From the NCBI GenBank assembly GCA_947311845.1, contig CAMZMU010000048.1, positions 22,069,497-22,133,496 on the forward strand: 64,000 nt of DNA. Direction: 5' to 3'. The notes beneath the pieces are model-generated. The model did not search any database. It was given only the letters and a program-made list of their open reading frames with translations, and had not been told where the DNA came from. The position numbers and the translations under genes are program-made. Positions 32,861 through 46,073 of this stretch are shown piece after piece. This DNA is from Poa pratensis. Lineage: Eukaryota; Streptophyta; Magnoliopsida; Poales; Poaceae. Position 1 is the stretch's first letter, and every line of letters starts with the position of its first letter.

Positions 32861-33169
32861 ACTATGAGAAATACTTTAAAATATATATTTGAAATGTTAC
32901 TACTGAAACGGGTAAACTATTTAATACTTTACCTAACAAAGGGCAAAATGGAAATGCAATAACAGTCTTATTTGACGCCTTATTCCGATAACGCTTAACA
33001 TGACGAAAGCTCGCCGAAGAGAGGCCCATTGTCGCGTGCTTAATGTCTGCCACAACAGATCCAACCTGATCAGTGACCGGGAGAAGAGTTGATGAATTGC
33101 ACGAGGGGCAGGTAATCAAAGTTGAACATCTCAGAATTGTACTCCTCTTCGCGCGTTAGGGAGACAAGT

Positions 33170-33394
33170 ATATGGAACAGAGCAGTGCCAATGCTTCAGA
33201 AAATTCAGGCGCCGATGTGGTTTCGCTGGTTCGGGTAATAGATATCTAGAAACCAGTTACTTTTGGTTATGTTGCTCAAACTGTTCTGGGTGGGGCACTC
33301 AGCCGAGGCCCCAGTTTTGTAGTTTGATGAAATGGAACTGGGGCTCTGCCCCTTACCTGTAAAAAAAAATCTTGCATCAGTTCAAAAAAAAAAG
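33170..33394 (+). mobile_element. Probable LINE 3' tail
   Basis: The text 'ggggctctgccccttacctg' followed by A-runs at 33361-33369 and 33385-33394 is the kind of 3' end seen on Triticeae LINEs. No coding sequence remains and no target duplication was found. The left border is approximate. Confidence 0.4.
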
Positions 33395-34023
33395 ATTGGT
33401 GCATCTATACCTCCATCCAAAATATTTAGGGACAGAGGAATTATTTAACGAGGACAGTTTATGATGGCAGCAGAGACGATGAGGGGCTTTGATCAGCGGT
33501 CTCGTGAGTTCATTGTTTAGACTTACATTCGGTCGTTCCATGATTCTAATTACCTCAAGGAACTCACATGTGTCAGTCCTTACCAACAGACAGGGTTACC
33601 ATTGGCTATCACTGCCAGATAGTGGTCTACAAGAGTGCGTGAGAAAGCATATGAATATAGGACAATCCACAAGATGACGATGACAAAATAATGCGACATA
33701 CAGTCTTCCCAAAGGCGAGAAAATACTACCAATACTTTTTTTTTGCTGACGAAGCAAACGACTAACAATATTTGTCAGAACTTACAGGTGACTGACTAGC
33801 TCAAGGAGAGCACTCAACAAAGTTCAGGCCATCAGCTTTCGACCCAAGGATGCAAAACAAAACAGAATGCAATGCACTACTAACGTGGCAAATTACAAAA
33901 CGAAGCACGAACGCAACATCAACTTCATCCAAGCCACGGGAAGAAAACACATCGCCACAAACTCTCACTGGGACACGACCTGGACAGACCTGAAGGGGAT
34001 ATATAGATAACTGGAGCTCAGCG

Positions 34024-36823
34024 CTACTCCGCCACGCCTTCCTCTTCCTCCTCGTCGTACTCCTCTTCCTCGGCTGTCGCGTCCTGGTACTGCTGGTACT
34101 CTGCGACCAGATCATTCATGTTGCTCTCGGCCTCGGTGAACTCCATCTCGTCCATGCCCTCGCCCGTGTACCAGTGCAAGAAAGCCTTCCTCCTGAACAT
34201 GGCCGTGAACTGCTCGCTGACCCTGCGGAACATCTCCTGGATGGAGGTGGAGTTCCCGACGAAGGTGCCCGCCATCTTCAACCCCCTGGGCGGCATGTCA
34301 CACACGCTGGACTTGACATTGTTGGGGATCCACTCCACAAAGTACGAGGAGTTCTTGTTCTGGACATTCAGCATCTGCTCGTCCACTTCCTTGGTGCTCA
34401 TCTTCCCTCGGAAACAGGCAGAAGCAGTGAGGTAGCGCCCGTGGCGGGGGTCAGCAGCACACATCATGTTCTTGGAATCCCACATTTGCTGAGTTAGCTC
34501 AGGAACAGTGAGAGCACGATACATCTGTGATCCGCGTGATGTCAGCGGTGCGAAGCCGACCATGAAGAAGTGGAGACGGGGGAATGGAATGAGATTCACA
34601 GCAAGCTTGCGAAGATCAGAGTTTAGTTGTCCAGGGAACCTCAGGCAACACGTAACACCGCTCATGGTAGCAGAGATAAGATGGTTCAGGTCACCAACTG
34701 CATTGTCAGAACCAAGCTATCAGGGCATAGTTTTATTGTAACATAAATAAACTTCTGCATCAGAATTTCAGTGGGTACAACAAAAATGTAGAGACCAAAG
34801 GTAGCTTAACAACTTACAGGAAGGGGTGGCAAGCTTTAGTGTGCGGAAGCATATGTCATATAGAGCCTCATTGTCAAGCACCATGCACTCATCAGCATTC
34901 TCAACAAGTTGGTGAACAGAAAGTGTAGCATTGTATGGCTCCACGACGGTATCTGAGACCTTTGGTGATGGGAAGACAGAGAAGGTCAACATCATTCTAT
35001 CAGGGTACTCCTCCCTAATCTTAGAAATAAGAAGGGTGCCCATGCCAGATCCAGTGCCTCCTCCCAAGGAATGGCAGACTTGGAATCCTGTAAGTAAAGC
35101 AAATAAAGCCATACTATTATTCACAGATGCAAAACAGAATAATGTACTGAACTGTAGAAGAGTTCACAGGATGCAGCAACACCCAAAGGAAACAAACAGA
35201 TAGCAGTTTAGAAATATCACTATGTGTTTCAAGAACCAAGTGTTTGCGAGGAGAAAAAAAATTACAACAGGCATGCTACAAAAACATATTACTTGGGTCT
35301 GCAATATATTTAATAGTACACCCTGACGACCATAGGTATGACCAAGGCAGTGAAGTTTAGCATTTCTTTATTCATCAGGAAGATAAGGACTCCATTTTAT
35401 TTTATCTAAATGTTGACCATATAATACAGTCCAGCTATGACAGTTTTTAATTTAGTTCGGTAACAGGGCATATCAGGTGCAGAGTGGAACCTCATGCAAG
35501 CAAATCCAACACTGTCAACTTTAATAAAATACTAGTCCTGCCGACAGAACATCTCATTGCGGTAACATGATCCCATCAAGTTCCATCGCTACACGGCCAA
35601 ACATGCTAATCACAAACAGACCACACAGTAACATGACAACTTCTATGCTACGAGGTACTACATACAAAATGACTGATCAACAGCGGGCAGCAAATGAAAC
35701 AAATTAATGTAGATAGCGCAGTACCAACGAACTGATGAAGGAAAAGATAAAGACACAGTTAGCATTTCTTTATTCATCAGGTAGATAAAGACTCCATTTT
35801 ATTTTTATCTAATGTTGACCAAATAAATAATCCATTCCAGCCATGACACAGTTTTAAATTAAGTTTTTCAACAGGGCACATCTGGTGCAGAGTGAAACCT
35901 CATGCAAGCAAATCCAACATTGTATGCTCTAATAAAATATAGTCCTACCGACAGTTCTATTGGTGAAGCAAGCTATTAGGTGTTTAGCCAGAAAAGTATG
36001 CGATAATCTGAACATCTCACTGCAACAACATGATCCCTTCAAGTTTCATCGCCAACATGCTAACCACAAACAGAACACACAGTGACAAAGACAACTTATG
36101 TGCTACGAGGTACCACTGTGAAGATCAATTAGAGTGCTGCATAGCAAACCACTAATCAATAGCGACCAGCAATTGAAACAAATTAACTCAGATAGCCACG
36201 ACTTGATGAGAGAAATAAATCAACAATTAGCACAAACATCATCTCCAGCGATGGAAAACAGCAGCTCGCATAAATGCCAAACAGAAGCCCATCGTAATAT
36301 CTCAGCCCCATATCCGGACTGGATCTAACTCCCCGATGAACGGTTCAGCCCGGATCTAACGCAGACACATCAATCCCTAGCAGAAATGATAAGACATATA
36401 GAGGAGATGGGGCGGTAAAATAAATATACCCTGGAGGCAGTCGCAGTTCTCGGCCTCCTTGCGCACGACGTCCATGACGGAGTCGATGAGCTCGGCGCCC
36501 TCGGTGTAGTGGCCCTTGGCCCAGTTGTTGCCGGCCCCGGACTGGCCGAAGACGAAGTTGTCGGGGCGGAAGATCTGGCCGAAGGGCCCCGAGCGCACCG
36601 AGTCCATGGTGCCCGGCTCGAGGTCCATGAGCACGGCGCGGGGCACGAACCGCCCGCCGCTGGCCTCGTTGTAGTAGACGTTGATGCGCTCGAGCTGGAG
36701 CTCCGAGTCCCCCGCGTAGCGGCCCGTGGCGTCGATGCCGTGCTCGTCGCAGATCACCTCCCAGAACTTGGCCCCGATCTGGTTCCCGCACTGCCCGCCC
36801 TGGATGTGGAGGATCTCCCTCAT
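34024..36823 (-). CDS. TUBB: Beta-tubulin
   Basis: The beta subunit of the alpha/beta-tubulin dimer polymerises into microtubules and hydrolyses GTP at the exchangeable site. Minus-strand exons are 36823-36430, 35087-34818 and 34697-34024. All borders are GT/AG, and the total is 1338 bp, exactly 445 residues, the usual plant length. Visible marks are the MREI start that mediates tubulin mRNA autoregulation in other eukaryotes, the GGQCGNQIG nucleotide loop, the [12 protein letters not shown] tubulin signature (about residue 140), the [13 protein letters not shown] segment, and an acidic tail ([15 protein letters not shown]) that binds motors and accessory proteins. The two introns are at the positions usual in plant TUB genes. 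Exon 1 is very GC-rich. The frame is intact, so this should be functional. A truncated duplicate of its 3' end lies at 30089-31321. Confidence 0.97.
35352..36205 (-). repeat. ~400-bp tandem duplication inside beta-tubulin intron 1
   Basis: The segment 35352-35730 is repeated at 35757-36205. Paired landmarks are 'gcatttctttattcatcagg' (35360 and 35764), 'aacctcatgcaagcaaatcc' (35489 and 35898), 'acatgatcccatcaag' against 'acatgatcccttcaag', and 'gctacgaggtac' (35647 and 36101). Small indels separate the copies. Duplicated sequence makes up more than half of the 1342-bp first intron. Confidence 0.85.
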
Positions 36824-36961
36824 CTTCGCCGCCGGGGACCTCGCCGGTGGTGGGGTTGGGGGTGGTTGCGGCTGGCTGCGGGGAAGAGGAGGAGGAGGAG
36901 ATCGCGGACTGGAGGGTTGGGGAATTTCGAATTCGAAATGGAGGATTGGATTTGCCGGCGT

Positions 36962-36969
36962 CTTTATAC
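36962..36969 (-). promoter_or_regulatory. TATA box of the beta-tubulin gene
   Basis: The minus-strand string GTATAAAG lies about 140 bp upstream of the ATG at 36823, inside an otherwise GC-rich region. This spacing would put transcription start near 36935 and give a leader of about 110 bases. Confidence 0.65.
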
Positions 36970-37359
36970 CGCCAGACCCGACCGCTCGGTTCGGGCACCG
37001 GTGGTTGGGACAGAGATGGACTTGCGGGCCCCATTTGTGACAGGCTGGCGTAACGGAGCCGTGGCCCAACAGCCCAGGCGAGATAAGGATCGGCCACCGA
37101 CGGTCGGGGCCCGCGCACCAGTTCGCTGGGGCCGGATCGGCTGTGGTGTAGCTGTCAGTAACGTGTGAACGCTGGAGCCACCTGGCAGCGTCGGCTGGGG
37201 ATGATAGCTAGCACGGGGGTAGGGCCGTTTCGGTTAACCGGCGGGGAATCACGGCCAGGAAATCTATTGGTTGGCCGAACACAAAATTTAGCTGAGGAAG
37301 TACTACTTTGAATTATTGAATCATCAATTTTTTTAACAAGGATCGGCCCCAAATGATTC

Positions 37360-37404
37360 AGAAGCTGCTTATATTTTTTTTGAAACTAGAAGCTGCTTAT
37401 ATTT
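37360..37404. mobile_element. Micro-insertion with 17-bp direct repeat (dead-on-arrival retroinsert)
   Basis: AGAAGCTGCTTATATTT occurs at 37360-37376 and again at 37388-37404, separated by only 11 bp (a short T-run then gaaact). This fits an extremely 5'-truncated antisense LINE insertion, with a T-run next to the target copy. Replication slippage is the alternative. Confidence 0.45.
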
Positions 37405-38833
37405 GTGTGGCAACAGGTTGTAGAAATACTCAAACTGATAAGAAAATTACATAAAGGACCCCAAAGAGACAAATAAAAACAATCAAGTCCTTTGAGGCCT
37501 TCAGTGAGTCTCGGCCGGAGTTGAAGAGCCTCCGAGATGGCTGAACAGCCACTGGAACAAGGCCTTGGAGGGCCGCCAACCGGCCATAGAAAGCAGAGGC
37601 AAGATCTCTGAACTACAGAAACTTGCAAATTGAGATCCTCGCCGTGCGGGTTGATGCCGACCACCTCCCCACATCTCTCCTTCTCCACCCCCACGATGGT
37701 TGAAGAAAAGAGAGAGGAACAGCGATAGCCATCTAGATGCACGGCCAGAGGCATTTAGACCAAGATCTGGAGGCCAGACGGCGGGCTTATTGGGGGAGAT
37801 GCCGGCAATGCCACCCTTCTCCGCCTTCGGCTCCATCCAGAGGAGCAACACGAGGAAGAGTAGAGCCAAATGCGGCACGTGAACACAGACGAAGCACTCC
37901 AATCTAACGGCATGAAGCCAGACTCCACTAGGGAAAACCTAAATATACAACCCATGTTGCGCATCCTCGTCCACGCCGCCCGGCCACGTCGCCGGTGAGG
38001 AGGGGAAGCGAGCCGAGGGCAAACTCTTGGAGCGGAGGTTGACTCTCAAGGGGACGAGAGGAGCGAGAGCCGAGTACGGTTTATTGAATCGTCATGTAGT
38101 ACACCTACCGCAACTTCTTTGTGGTGAGAAAGATCAACTTGGAGTATGGAGTATGCAATCAAGATCAGAGCGCTAAGTAAGTTCCCACTACAATCCCTAA
38201 TAGGAAGTGCTCCTCCTGGATAAGCCATTAAGCTGGGGTGGTAAGATCTTAGGGAGAGGACAGCGACGCTCCACTAACAAGCCAATCAGTGTACTGGAAC
38301 GGCTGTTGCTGTTGCTGAGTAGAGCCACCAATGTATTGATGATCAGGATTGGATGTCAGAGCATGTAGCTGTTGCTTCGAGGAAACGACAGAGACCAGTC
38401 ACCAGCACCAACCACACACGCGCACCACAGCGTCCGTGTGCTTCTCGCTTTCAGCTGCACATAGTTGGCTCCGATCGGGAAACGAAAGTAGCCAGACACA
38501 CGATGAGATCTTGCAACCGAAGTGGCTGAAATCAAAACCTAAAATTTCTGTCACGGCAAAAAGGCAGCGAATCAACAGTTCAGGCAGTTCTTTCAGAAAG
38601 TTAGCAAACGGAAAAGCACTCTTTTATTGTTTCATGATGGTACACGCAGAATGATGCTCAATGTTTCAACCACTGTGATGGTAGATTGATGCCCATGTTA
38701 CAACCATTGTGACGGTAAATCAACAGGACAGGAGGAATTGCTTAACAAACGAGACACAATCAAAGTTTACGGTAACACCCAGAGTCAGCCAATCTTCGAT
38801 AGACCACGCCAGAATTCTTGATTGAAGATGGAA
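37405..38833. other. Spacer between tubulin and IMPDH; likely old antisense retroelement
   Basis: The GC-rich stretch 37490-38060 has open frames on both strands and text resembling the reverse complement of a grass LINE 5' leader ('ccgtcgccg'-like and 'gagcc' runs), but no conserved domain. Near 38660-38720 a ~37-bp unit ('caaccactgtgatggtaga' then 'caaccattgtgacggtaaa') is duplicated in tandem. The last ~150 bp should include the 3' UTR of IMPDH. Confidence 0.35.
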
Positions 38834-41800
38834 CTAGAACGGCTTCTTCTCATATGACACTAGCCCATGGATTCCTCCTTCGACTTGAGCAGCTCCTGTC
38901 CTCACCTGGCAAAGAAGGTTAGCAAAGACTGAATCAGTTAAGGCTATTTTTTCGTTGGGAGAGGTTCCAAAACAAGGAATGCAGCAGCTTGGCAGAGACA
39001 GAATCTTCTGTTACTGTTTCAGTACTTTGAGACAACAAATATATGCAAACTACCAATCTAAGCATCTTCAGGGAAAATTTGATGAACCTTTTGCCCTACA
39101 CAGCCACGAGCAGTCATGACACTTCTTATTCATTGTAACATTTAAGTACAATGAGCACACTTCTAGGTGAACTGTGATGTGTGATTTTGGTTCTTAATGG
39201 ACCGGATGCTAGGTATATTTGGTACGAGAAGGACCGATAAGATCTAATTGGGAGGTTTTGTCAAAAGTTGAGGTCAAATGTGCCATGAGCCAGAAAAGAA
39301 GAGTAAGCAGTAAGCACAATGATAAAAGAGAATTCAATTTGCATTGCGAATCCAATTTCACTTGGGGGTGAATATCGAATAGCATAAACCTTAAAGTACT
39401 GTTACGACTTCGTGATCCAGAATCCCTTGAAACAGTGAATATGCAGATGGATGCTATAATTGCTGACAACTGACATAATAAAGATTCATACAATCTGTAG
39501 GTCAAGAGATTCATGCAGAATCACCAGGACAAAATGTTTTTAAGGGAATATTTTGGAAGGGCAGCCAATACCACAAAACGGTATAAGCGAGCAAGAGCGC
39601 AAGACACACTTATCATAAGAAACAACAATCACCTTAAACTAGATCCAGTGACAGATTTTCATACAACAGTTATCCATTCAACATGCACGTACTAAAAATG
39701 GACTACTCTACGGCTGAACAATTAGGCCAGCCAGTACAAATTATTTCAAATGCAGAATAACTTTTCTGTACATCAGTTAGTTATTAACTATTAACAACAA
39801 GATCTATTGAACTTGGCAATTTACAAATGAGAGTTCAATATTACACATGAGAAAGACACAATATCAATGCCAACCCCAAGACGAAACCAAGAGATACTGG
39901 ATCTTTATGTTAGTTAATACACATTCCAAAATCGACTATTTATTTCAGCTGCAGATATGAAAACATTCCTTTGGTTTGTGAATTTTAGTATACAAGTATA
40001 TCTAAAAAACATGAACTTATCCCATTATCTGGAAAAGAAATCATTGACTAGAACTTTTGTTAACAAAAACAAGGTAATTCTTAATTTTAGGTATTTCATA
40101 TTATGAATTACTGAAAATCGAAAAGACGATGTAAGGAGTAAAAATGAATATACCTCTAATCTAAGAGTCTCCGATCGTAAAAGATCGTGAGCTGACTGCA
40201 AAGAGGATGCACCAAGATCTTGGAATCCTTGCTTAACAGCTTGCATAGTATACGGAATGAATCTCAGCACAGAACCTTTGTCAGCTACAGCTCCAACAAC
40301 TCCTTGGGCAACTTTAAGCTTCAAAGTATCACCAAGGTATCTTGCATCACTCCCCTTCGTCATGGCTTCAAGTGAGCCCATGCCTCTGTATTTTTTTACT
40401 CGATGGCCATCCTAGAAAAACATTCGAAAAGTCAATTATTAGCCAGAACCGAGGGAACTGCACCTTCAGTAATAAAATAGAACCAAAAAATAAACTCAAA
40501 CTAACCAATACATTTAAATGCCCAATCACCTTATACACCAGCCCTTGATGACACTGTCTGGTTAGACTTCATAACATGTAAGTAGACTCATAGACTGAAG
40601 TACTGAACTATTATGTCGGCACTAATGGATCTTTTTCATTGCAGTGGTTCAAATAGGATGTATGGTGTGTGGTTTTCAGCAGAAGTATGAATATAGTAAC
40701 AAATATAGAGATGTGTGGACTTGTGCAGGCATCAGTACATGACATTCAAACTTGACCCTGTTGCCTGGCTATAATATAGAAATATGTACCTTGTATTCAT
40801 AGGCCCCTGGAGCTTCATGGCTGCCAGCCAAGAAACTGCCCATCATAACAGTTGATGCTCCCAGTGACAAAGCCTTGACAATATGCCCAGAGAATGAAAT
40901 TCCACCATCAGCTATAACTGGCACATTCTGGTCATTGGCATATGATGCAACCTTATACACTGCAGTGGCCTGTCAAACAAAAAAAAGCATCAAAGTAGTT
41001 CAGCCGCTCTATGTATTGTGCTGACAAGACATGCACCTGCAGCCAACTGAAACGAAACATACAAAATTATTTTCTATCATTGGCTAGCCAGACTACTAGC
41101 CTATGTGGGAGCATATGGAGCAAGATACCATCCAAACCAAATTAAGTGTACTTGTGAAAAATAGAAGAAAACAAGCATTGAAACATCAATAATACAATAT
41201 CTTACTCACGTTTCAAAAATGGGAAGAGTGGCTACAAACTATAATGATATTATGATAAATACAATTCGTTTACATTCTTTAATATCCTAAAACTTTCTAT
41301 GAGTTTCAAATTGAGTTTTCAGTTTCTAACCCCTGAAAAGTGATATAGTAAGGCTAACAAGACAATAATTGTTGATTCTTCCAAACAGATCAAGGCATCC
41401 AGATTCATTCCTCTGCTGCTGCAAATGCACATAAGGCATTGTTCTATAGCACTTGCTATGTGAAATCTAGCATATTAGAAAACTGATTTAGTGACAGAGT
41501 TTGAACTCAAGTCTTATGGCGTAATGAGTATTTATATACTTCAATCGTGGGGAAACCACCTTTCAAAACCGCATGCACAAGAAAAGCGCTATAAGATCAG
41601 CCACTTGCTAATTACTTGAAGTTACATCTTTGAGAACAATCAAAATTGGATGCTTGACATGGATATTTGGATCAGCCACTTGCTAATTTCTAGAAACTAA
41701 TCGGGATTCTTTACAACCTAGTTCTAAAATATGATCATAAGATTTGGATGACTCTCTGTGTGAGAAACAGCATGTGCGTTACAAGTTGGTCTTACTAATG

Positions 41801-42884
41801 GCAGAAGATCTAATCTTATAGGCAAGATGAGTGCAGAAAAGCTGAAAAACTAAACTAGTAAAGGAGCAGGAGTCTATGAGAAATATACCTGTCCTCTACC
41901 CACAGCACAAACCTCCTGGGTAGTGCAAATTGAGCCAGAACCCATTCCAACACGCAGGCCGTCCACTCCAGCAGTAATCAAATTCTGTGCCTGCGCAATT
42001 GTCACCACGTTGCCTCCAATCACATCGACCTCTGGAAACATCTTCTTTGCAAACTTTATCATATCAAGCTGATAGGTGGAGTTCCCCTGCGAGCTATCAA
42101 TCACAATAGCGTTGGCCCCTGCCTGAACTAGCTGCTCTAGCCTTCGCTTGTCATCCTCACGGGTTCCAATAGAGGCAGCGACTACAAACCTCCCGTCTGC
42201 TCCAAGTGATGGTTTGCCTAGCTTGGGATAGCTCCTGATGCGCTCAACGTCCTTGGAAGTGATGAGGTCGATTGTCTCACCCTCCTCGGACACGAGAGGG
42301 GCGTAGTCCAAACCCTCATCGGCGAGGAAGGCAGCGGCCTGCTCGAAATCGAAGGATGCGGAGGCTGAGCGCGGAGCAGGGCGCATGTAATCGGATACTG
42401 GGACAGGTGCATCAGGCGAGGCGGCGTCTGCGGCGGCAACGACGCCGACGAGCTTGGAAAGTGAATCCCCGCCCTCGGTGACGAGGGCGTAATCGTGACC
42501 CGCGAAGTCGTTGAGCGATGGAGCGGACGCCAGGGAGAAGATGGGGACGGAGGACACGAACGGGAGGCGGCGGGACTTGGCGGCGCGGACGATGGAGGCC
42601 TGGATGTGGGGCTCGGTGTTGCAGTGGACGACGGCGACGGCGCCGAGGGAGGCCATGGCCACGGCCATGTATGCCTCGGAGACGGTGTCCATCGGGGAGG
42701 CGACGCACGGGATGGATAGGGGCACGCGGCGGGAGAGGCGGGTGGAGAGGTCGACGGCGTCGGCGGCGAAGTCGATGAGGCCCGGGAGGAAGATGATGTC
42801 GTCGTAGGTGTACGAGACGCCCTGCCCGAAGAGGCGCGGCGCCGAGAAGCCGTCGGCGGCGAGGTCCCAGGCGCTCGCCGCCAT
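38834..42884 (-). CDS. IMPDH: Inosine-5'-monophosphate dehydrogenase
   Basis: The enzyme oxidises IMP to XMP with NAD+, the committed and rate-limiting step of guanine nucleotide synthesis, in the cytosol. Minus-strand exons are 42884-41889, 40969-40790, 40411-40154 and 38905-38834. All are phase 0 with GT/AG borders, giving 501 residues, the usual plant length. Visible marks are [10 protein letters not shown] near the N-terminus, SPMDTVSE (about 64-71), a CBS-pair (Bateman) regulatory region at about 115-225, IDSSQGNS, the catalytic loop [10 protein letters not shown] with Cys320 as nucleophile, [20 protein letters not shown], the [10 protein letters not shown] active-site flap, and the C-terminal [18 protein letters not shown]. 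Exon 4 encodes only 23 residues after a 1.25-kb intron. The start codon is the first ATG of the frame and matches the family N-terminus. The gene is complete, with no lesions. Confidence 0.97.
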
Positions 42885-43139
42885 CTGCGGGCGGGGGTTT
42901 TAGGGTTTTGCGGCGGCGCGGCGGCGGGGGTGGGTGGATGGATGGGATCGGTGGGGCGGATGGGGGGGAGGAGTGAAGTGGCGGCTTGCGTCTCTTTAGA
43001 TAGGGACCTCTGTTTGGCGGGTAGCCACTTTGCCAAAAATTTCAATGACACGTGGGTCCCTCGTTCCCGGCATGAGGATCCTCCGGGCGTGTTTTGCGAG
43101 AGGGGCGCACCGTGCCCACTTGCAGACGGTACTACACAA

Positions 43140-43271
43140 AACATGAACCTCAACTGTATTTTTTTTGATGCTCGACTAAATATATATAGAACAAATTATC
43201 AACAGCTACCACGTTTCAAAACTACATTATGAAACTAGTGTGCCTTATAAAAGTGAACGGAGGGAGTAGAT
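43140..43271. mobile_element. Right half of a Stowaway-like MITE
   Basis: The sequence ends 'aaaagtgaacggagggagta', the right-hand Stowaway terminus. A corresponding CTCCCTCCGTTC left end is not found within 200 bp, so the element is truncated or too diverged. It lies about 260-390 bp upstream of the IMPDH ATG, possibly in its promoter. Confidence 0.4.
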
Positions 43272-46064
43272 GAATGAACATATCAATAAGACGAGATCCA
43301 TTCTTTTTGTCACAAGCCAATCGAAAGAACCACTATGTATATACCAAACTAGTTTTTCCAAAGTTCCACTACCGAGAAAATGAATAACTACAGGTCATTA
43401 ACTCGCCAACGTCAATGACAACACGTCGCACATTCACGAAATTCTTTGTCGTCTGTAAAACTTCTCTCACGGTGGTCTCAAATAATCATGACATCCAAAA
43501 TTTATGTTTCAATCAATGAAAAAATAAATATGAGTTGAGTTAGTCACATAGATATTCTTCAACAGTTTAAGCAAATTAGTATTTGTGAATTATTTAAATA
43601 AACATGGCATATGAATGCACTTTAAGTATTTATTTCTAACAACTATTATATACTACAAATATTGATTACTATTTCAATAATTGTTTGAGGGTCTCTAATT
43701 CGACCGGACCTCCGAAATCTCATGACCGCCGGTGCTCCTAGATGTACTCTGGATCCCTATTCCGATCTCGACGTGTCAATCTATCACACAAAAAATGCAT
43801 TTATTTTTTGAAGCACCCAAAAAAAGTTCACTTGAGCTCATGGCAGCTCGAGTATTGTTTAACCATCTCATGTGTCGTTTATATCGAAATTTCCTTAGCA
43901 ATTTAGAAACTTTTTGGTGAAATTGTTTTATGTGCGACTTTGGTAGACTATTTTTCTCCTATGAGTTGCCATTGATATAGAATGAACAAATTAGTTTACA
44001 CTATCCGTTTGAGTTTTATAAGCACCCCTTGAATTTCAAGCCAAACCTTAACCTTGATTTAAACTAATAAAATATCAGTTTATATGACATAAAAACCTAC
44101 CGTTGAATTCATATTCGGGAGATTTTTTCAGCGGTATAACTTCCTACCATGTAATTCAAATTTAATTAGTTAAAATCATGTTCAAAGTTTGAGTCAAAAT
44201 TTTAGGTGGACCTATAAACCACAGCAGAGGTAATACATGACAATTGTTTGGCATTGTAGCCACAATTGCCATTCTCTTGACCCATAGGCAATGCTATGAC
44301 GGTCCAGTTACACAATTAACCAATCCTTCATATTAATCACCACATGGCTTAGTCTAAATTTCCCCTTCTGTAAGCCAACAACTTGCTTGGCGTGTTATAA
44401 CTGTTTGGTTGTGTGCATCCAAACATTAAACTTGTTGTCATTTGGTTGGATGGGTTGGTGTAGAGGACAGGGGAATTTTCTCTATTATTTAAAAGTTCAA
44501 TTTTGCTTGCGGCACAACCTTGACGCCATATATACGACCAGCAGATGCAGTTGTGTATGTACTCCTATGTTGTAGTGCCACCAAAATATATAGTTCACTC
44601 CTCTCCATAACCTTCATACTGAATATGGAGATAGATAAAATATCTGTCTGCTTTAGCTACCAAAAATTACGCACCTGGTACTGCTGCTGATATTCTATAG
44701 GAACAGGAGACACCCGGAACTCGTGTTTAAGGGAGATTGAACTTCAGCGTAGGAAAGATAAGAAAGAGCCACACAATTCAAACATTTCTAGCTCAACCAC
44801 GTCCAGCAGACTTACTTGTTTAGGCTGCTGGACGGACGTAGTAACCAAGCCAAACAGCTAGCAAGTTCCCCTCTCCCAGCCTAAAGATCATGCTGTTATG
44901 GACAGGACTCGATCGAGCAACTGTGCCGGCTCTGCAGCTCCACCCGCGTCTACGCTGCTGAAGATCTGCCTACTGTTCTGTTTCTAGTTTGCTTGTTTTC
45001 TATTTCTGTTTCTAGTTTGCTTGTTTCAAAACTCACTTCGTACTTCTGGTGTGCCAGTGTTTGGCTGTACCCCTTGTGAATTTGACGCTTCACTCTGGGC
45101 CACCTCCTATTTGTATAGAGCCCTACATATATTCATCGACTGTTTTTTAGATTCAAATTAAGCTTTATTTTCATGTGCTATAGCTTTTAGGTATGACGAT
45201 TGGTTTTGAGGGAAACAAGCTAATCAAATTTTACTAGCCACTAACTAGGTAATTGGTTTTACATAAGACTTGAGTGTTTTTTCTGTGCAAATAATTGAGC
45301 AGTTTGATGATTGTTTTGTTAATCAATTGGTGGTTCTTCTAATATTGTGCAGTGCAATACACAATTTTAGAACACTTGAATTTTCATTGCAATGTCTATG
45401 GAACATAGAAACATAAGATATAAATGAAGGTAATAACAGCGGTTGTACAGATACTTATCCATCATGTGCAACTTACTACAATAAGTTGAAATTTGGGATC
45501 CCGCGATAATAAAATTGCGAAAATGTGGAAAACTACTACTCCAAATGACCGACATGTGGCGCCAATATTTTTGTGAAAATGCCCCCCTACACATTTTCAT
45601 CTTACACACATGACCTTAGCTCAGCCTTATCTTTATTAATAGTCTATATCTTCAAAACAAAGGGTGTGAAATGTTTTTATAATTAGGGTCAATATTTAAA
45701 AATGGTAGGTCATAACTTCTGTACCTGGTATTTTAGGAACAAAGAGTAAGAGACCTCATGCAACGACTTAAAAATTAACACTATTTTAATTCCTGCACTT
45801 TGGGGCACTTGTAAAGAGGTCATAATCTTTTGGTGGTAGGAATAAAATAGTATTACCGTTTAAGCAACAAAACGGAGTTGATACAGGATTAGAGATTAGT
45901 AGCACCCGGGCACCGGTTATCACTTTATTAAAAGAAAAAAGAAAAATCATATATATATAAGTTCTTAAAAAAATGCTATCAATGATGTATTCTATAAACG
46001 CGCAAAATCTCATTTTGAAATAGTTTACATTATAACCTACTCAAAAAAGAGAATTATACTATTT
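43272..46064. other. Intergenic, nothing recognised
   Basis: AT-rich DNA without a supported gene. One perfect short direct repeat is visible ('tttctagtttgcttgttt' at about 44982 and 45010). No transposon termini were recognised. Confidence 0.4.
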
Positions 46065-46073
46065 TTCAAATTT

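Noticed and set aside
36345..37168. Long antisense and alternate frames over beta-tubulin exon 1
   Set aside because: They are shadows of the GC-rich tubulin exon and promoter; the tubulin frame is confirmed by conservation and intron phase.
42218..43153. 311-codon minus-strand frame overlapping IMPDH exon 1
   Set aside because: It is a Pro/Ser/Ala-rich shifted reading of IMPDH exon 1 and its leader, without a domain.
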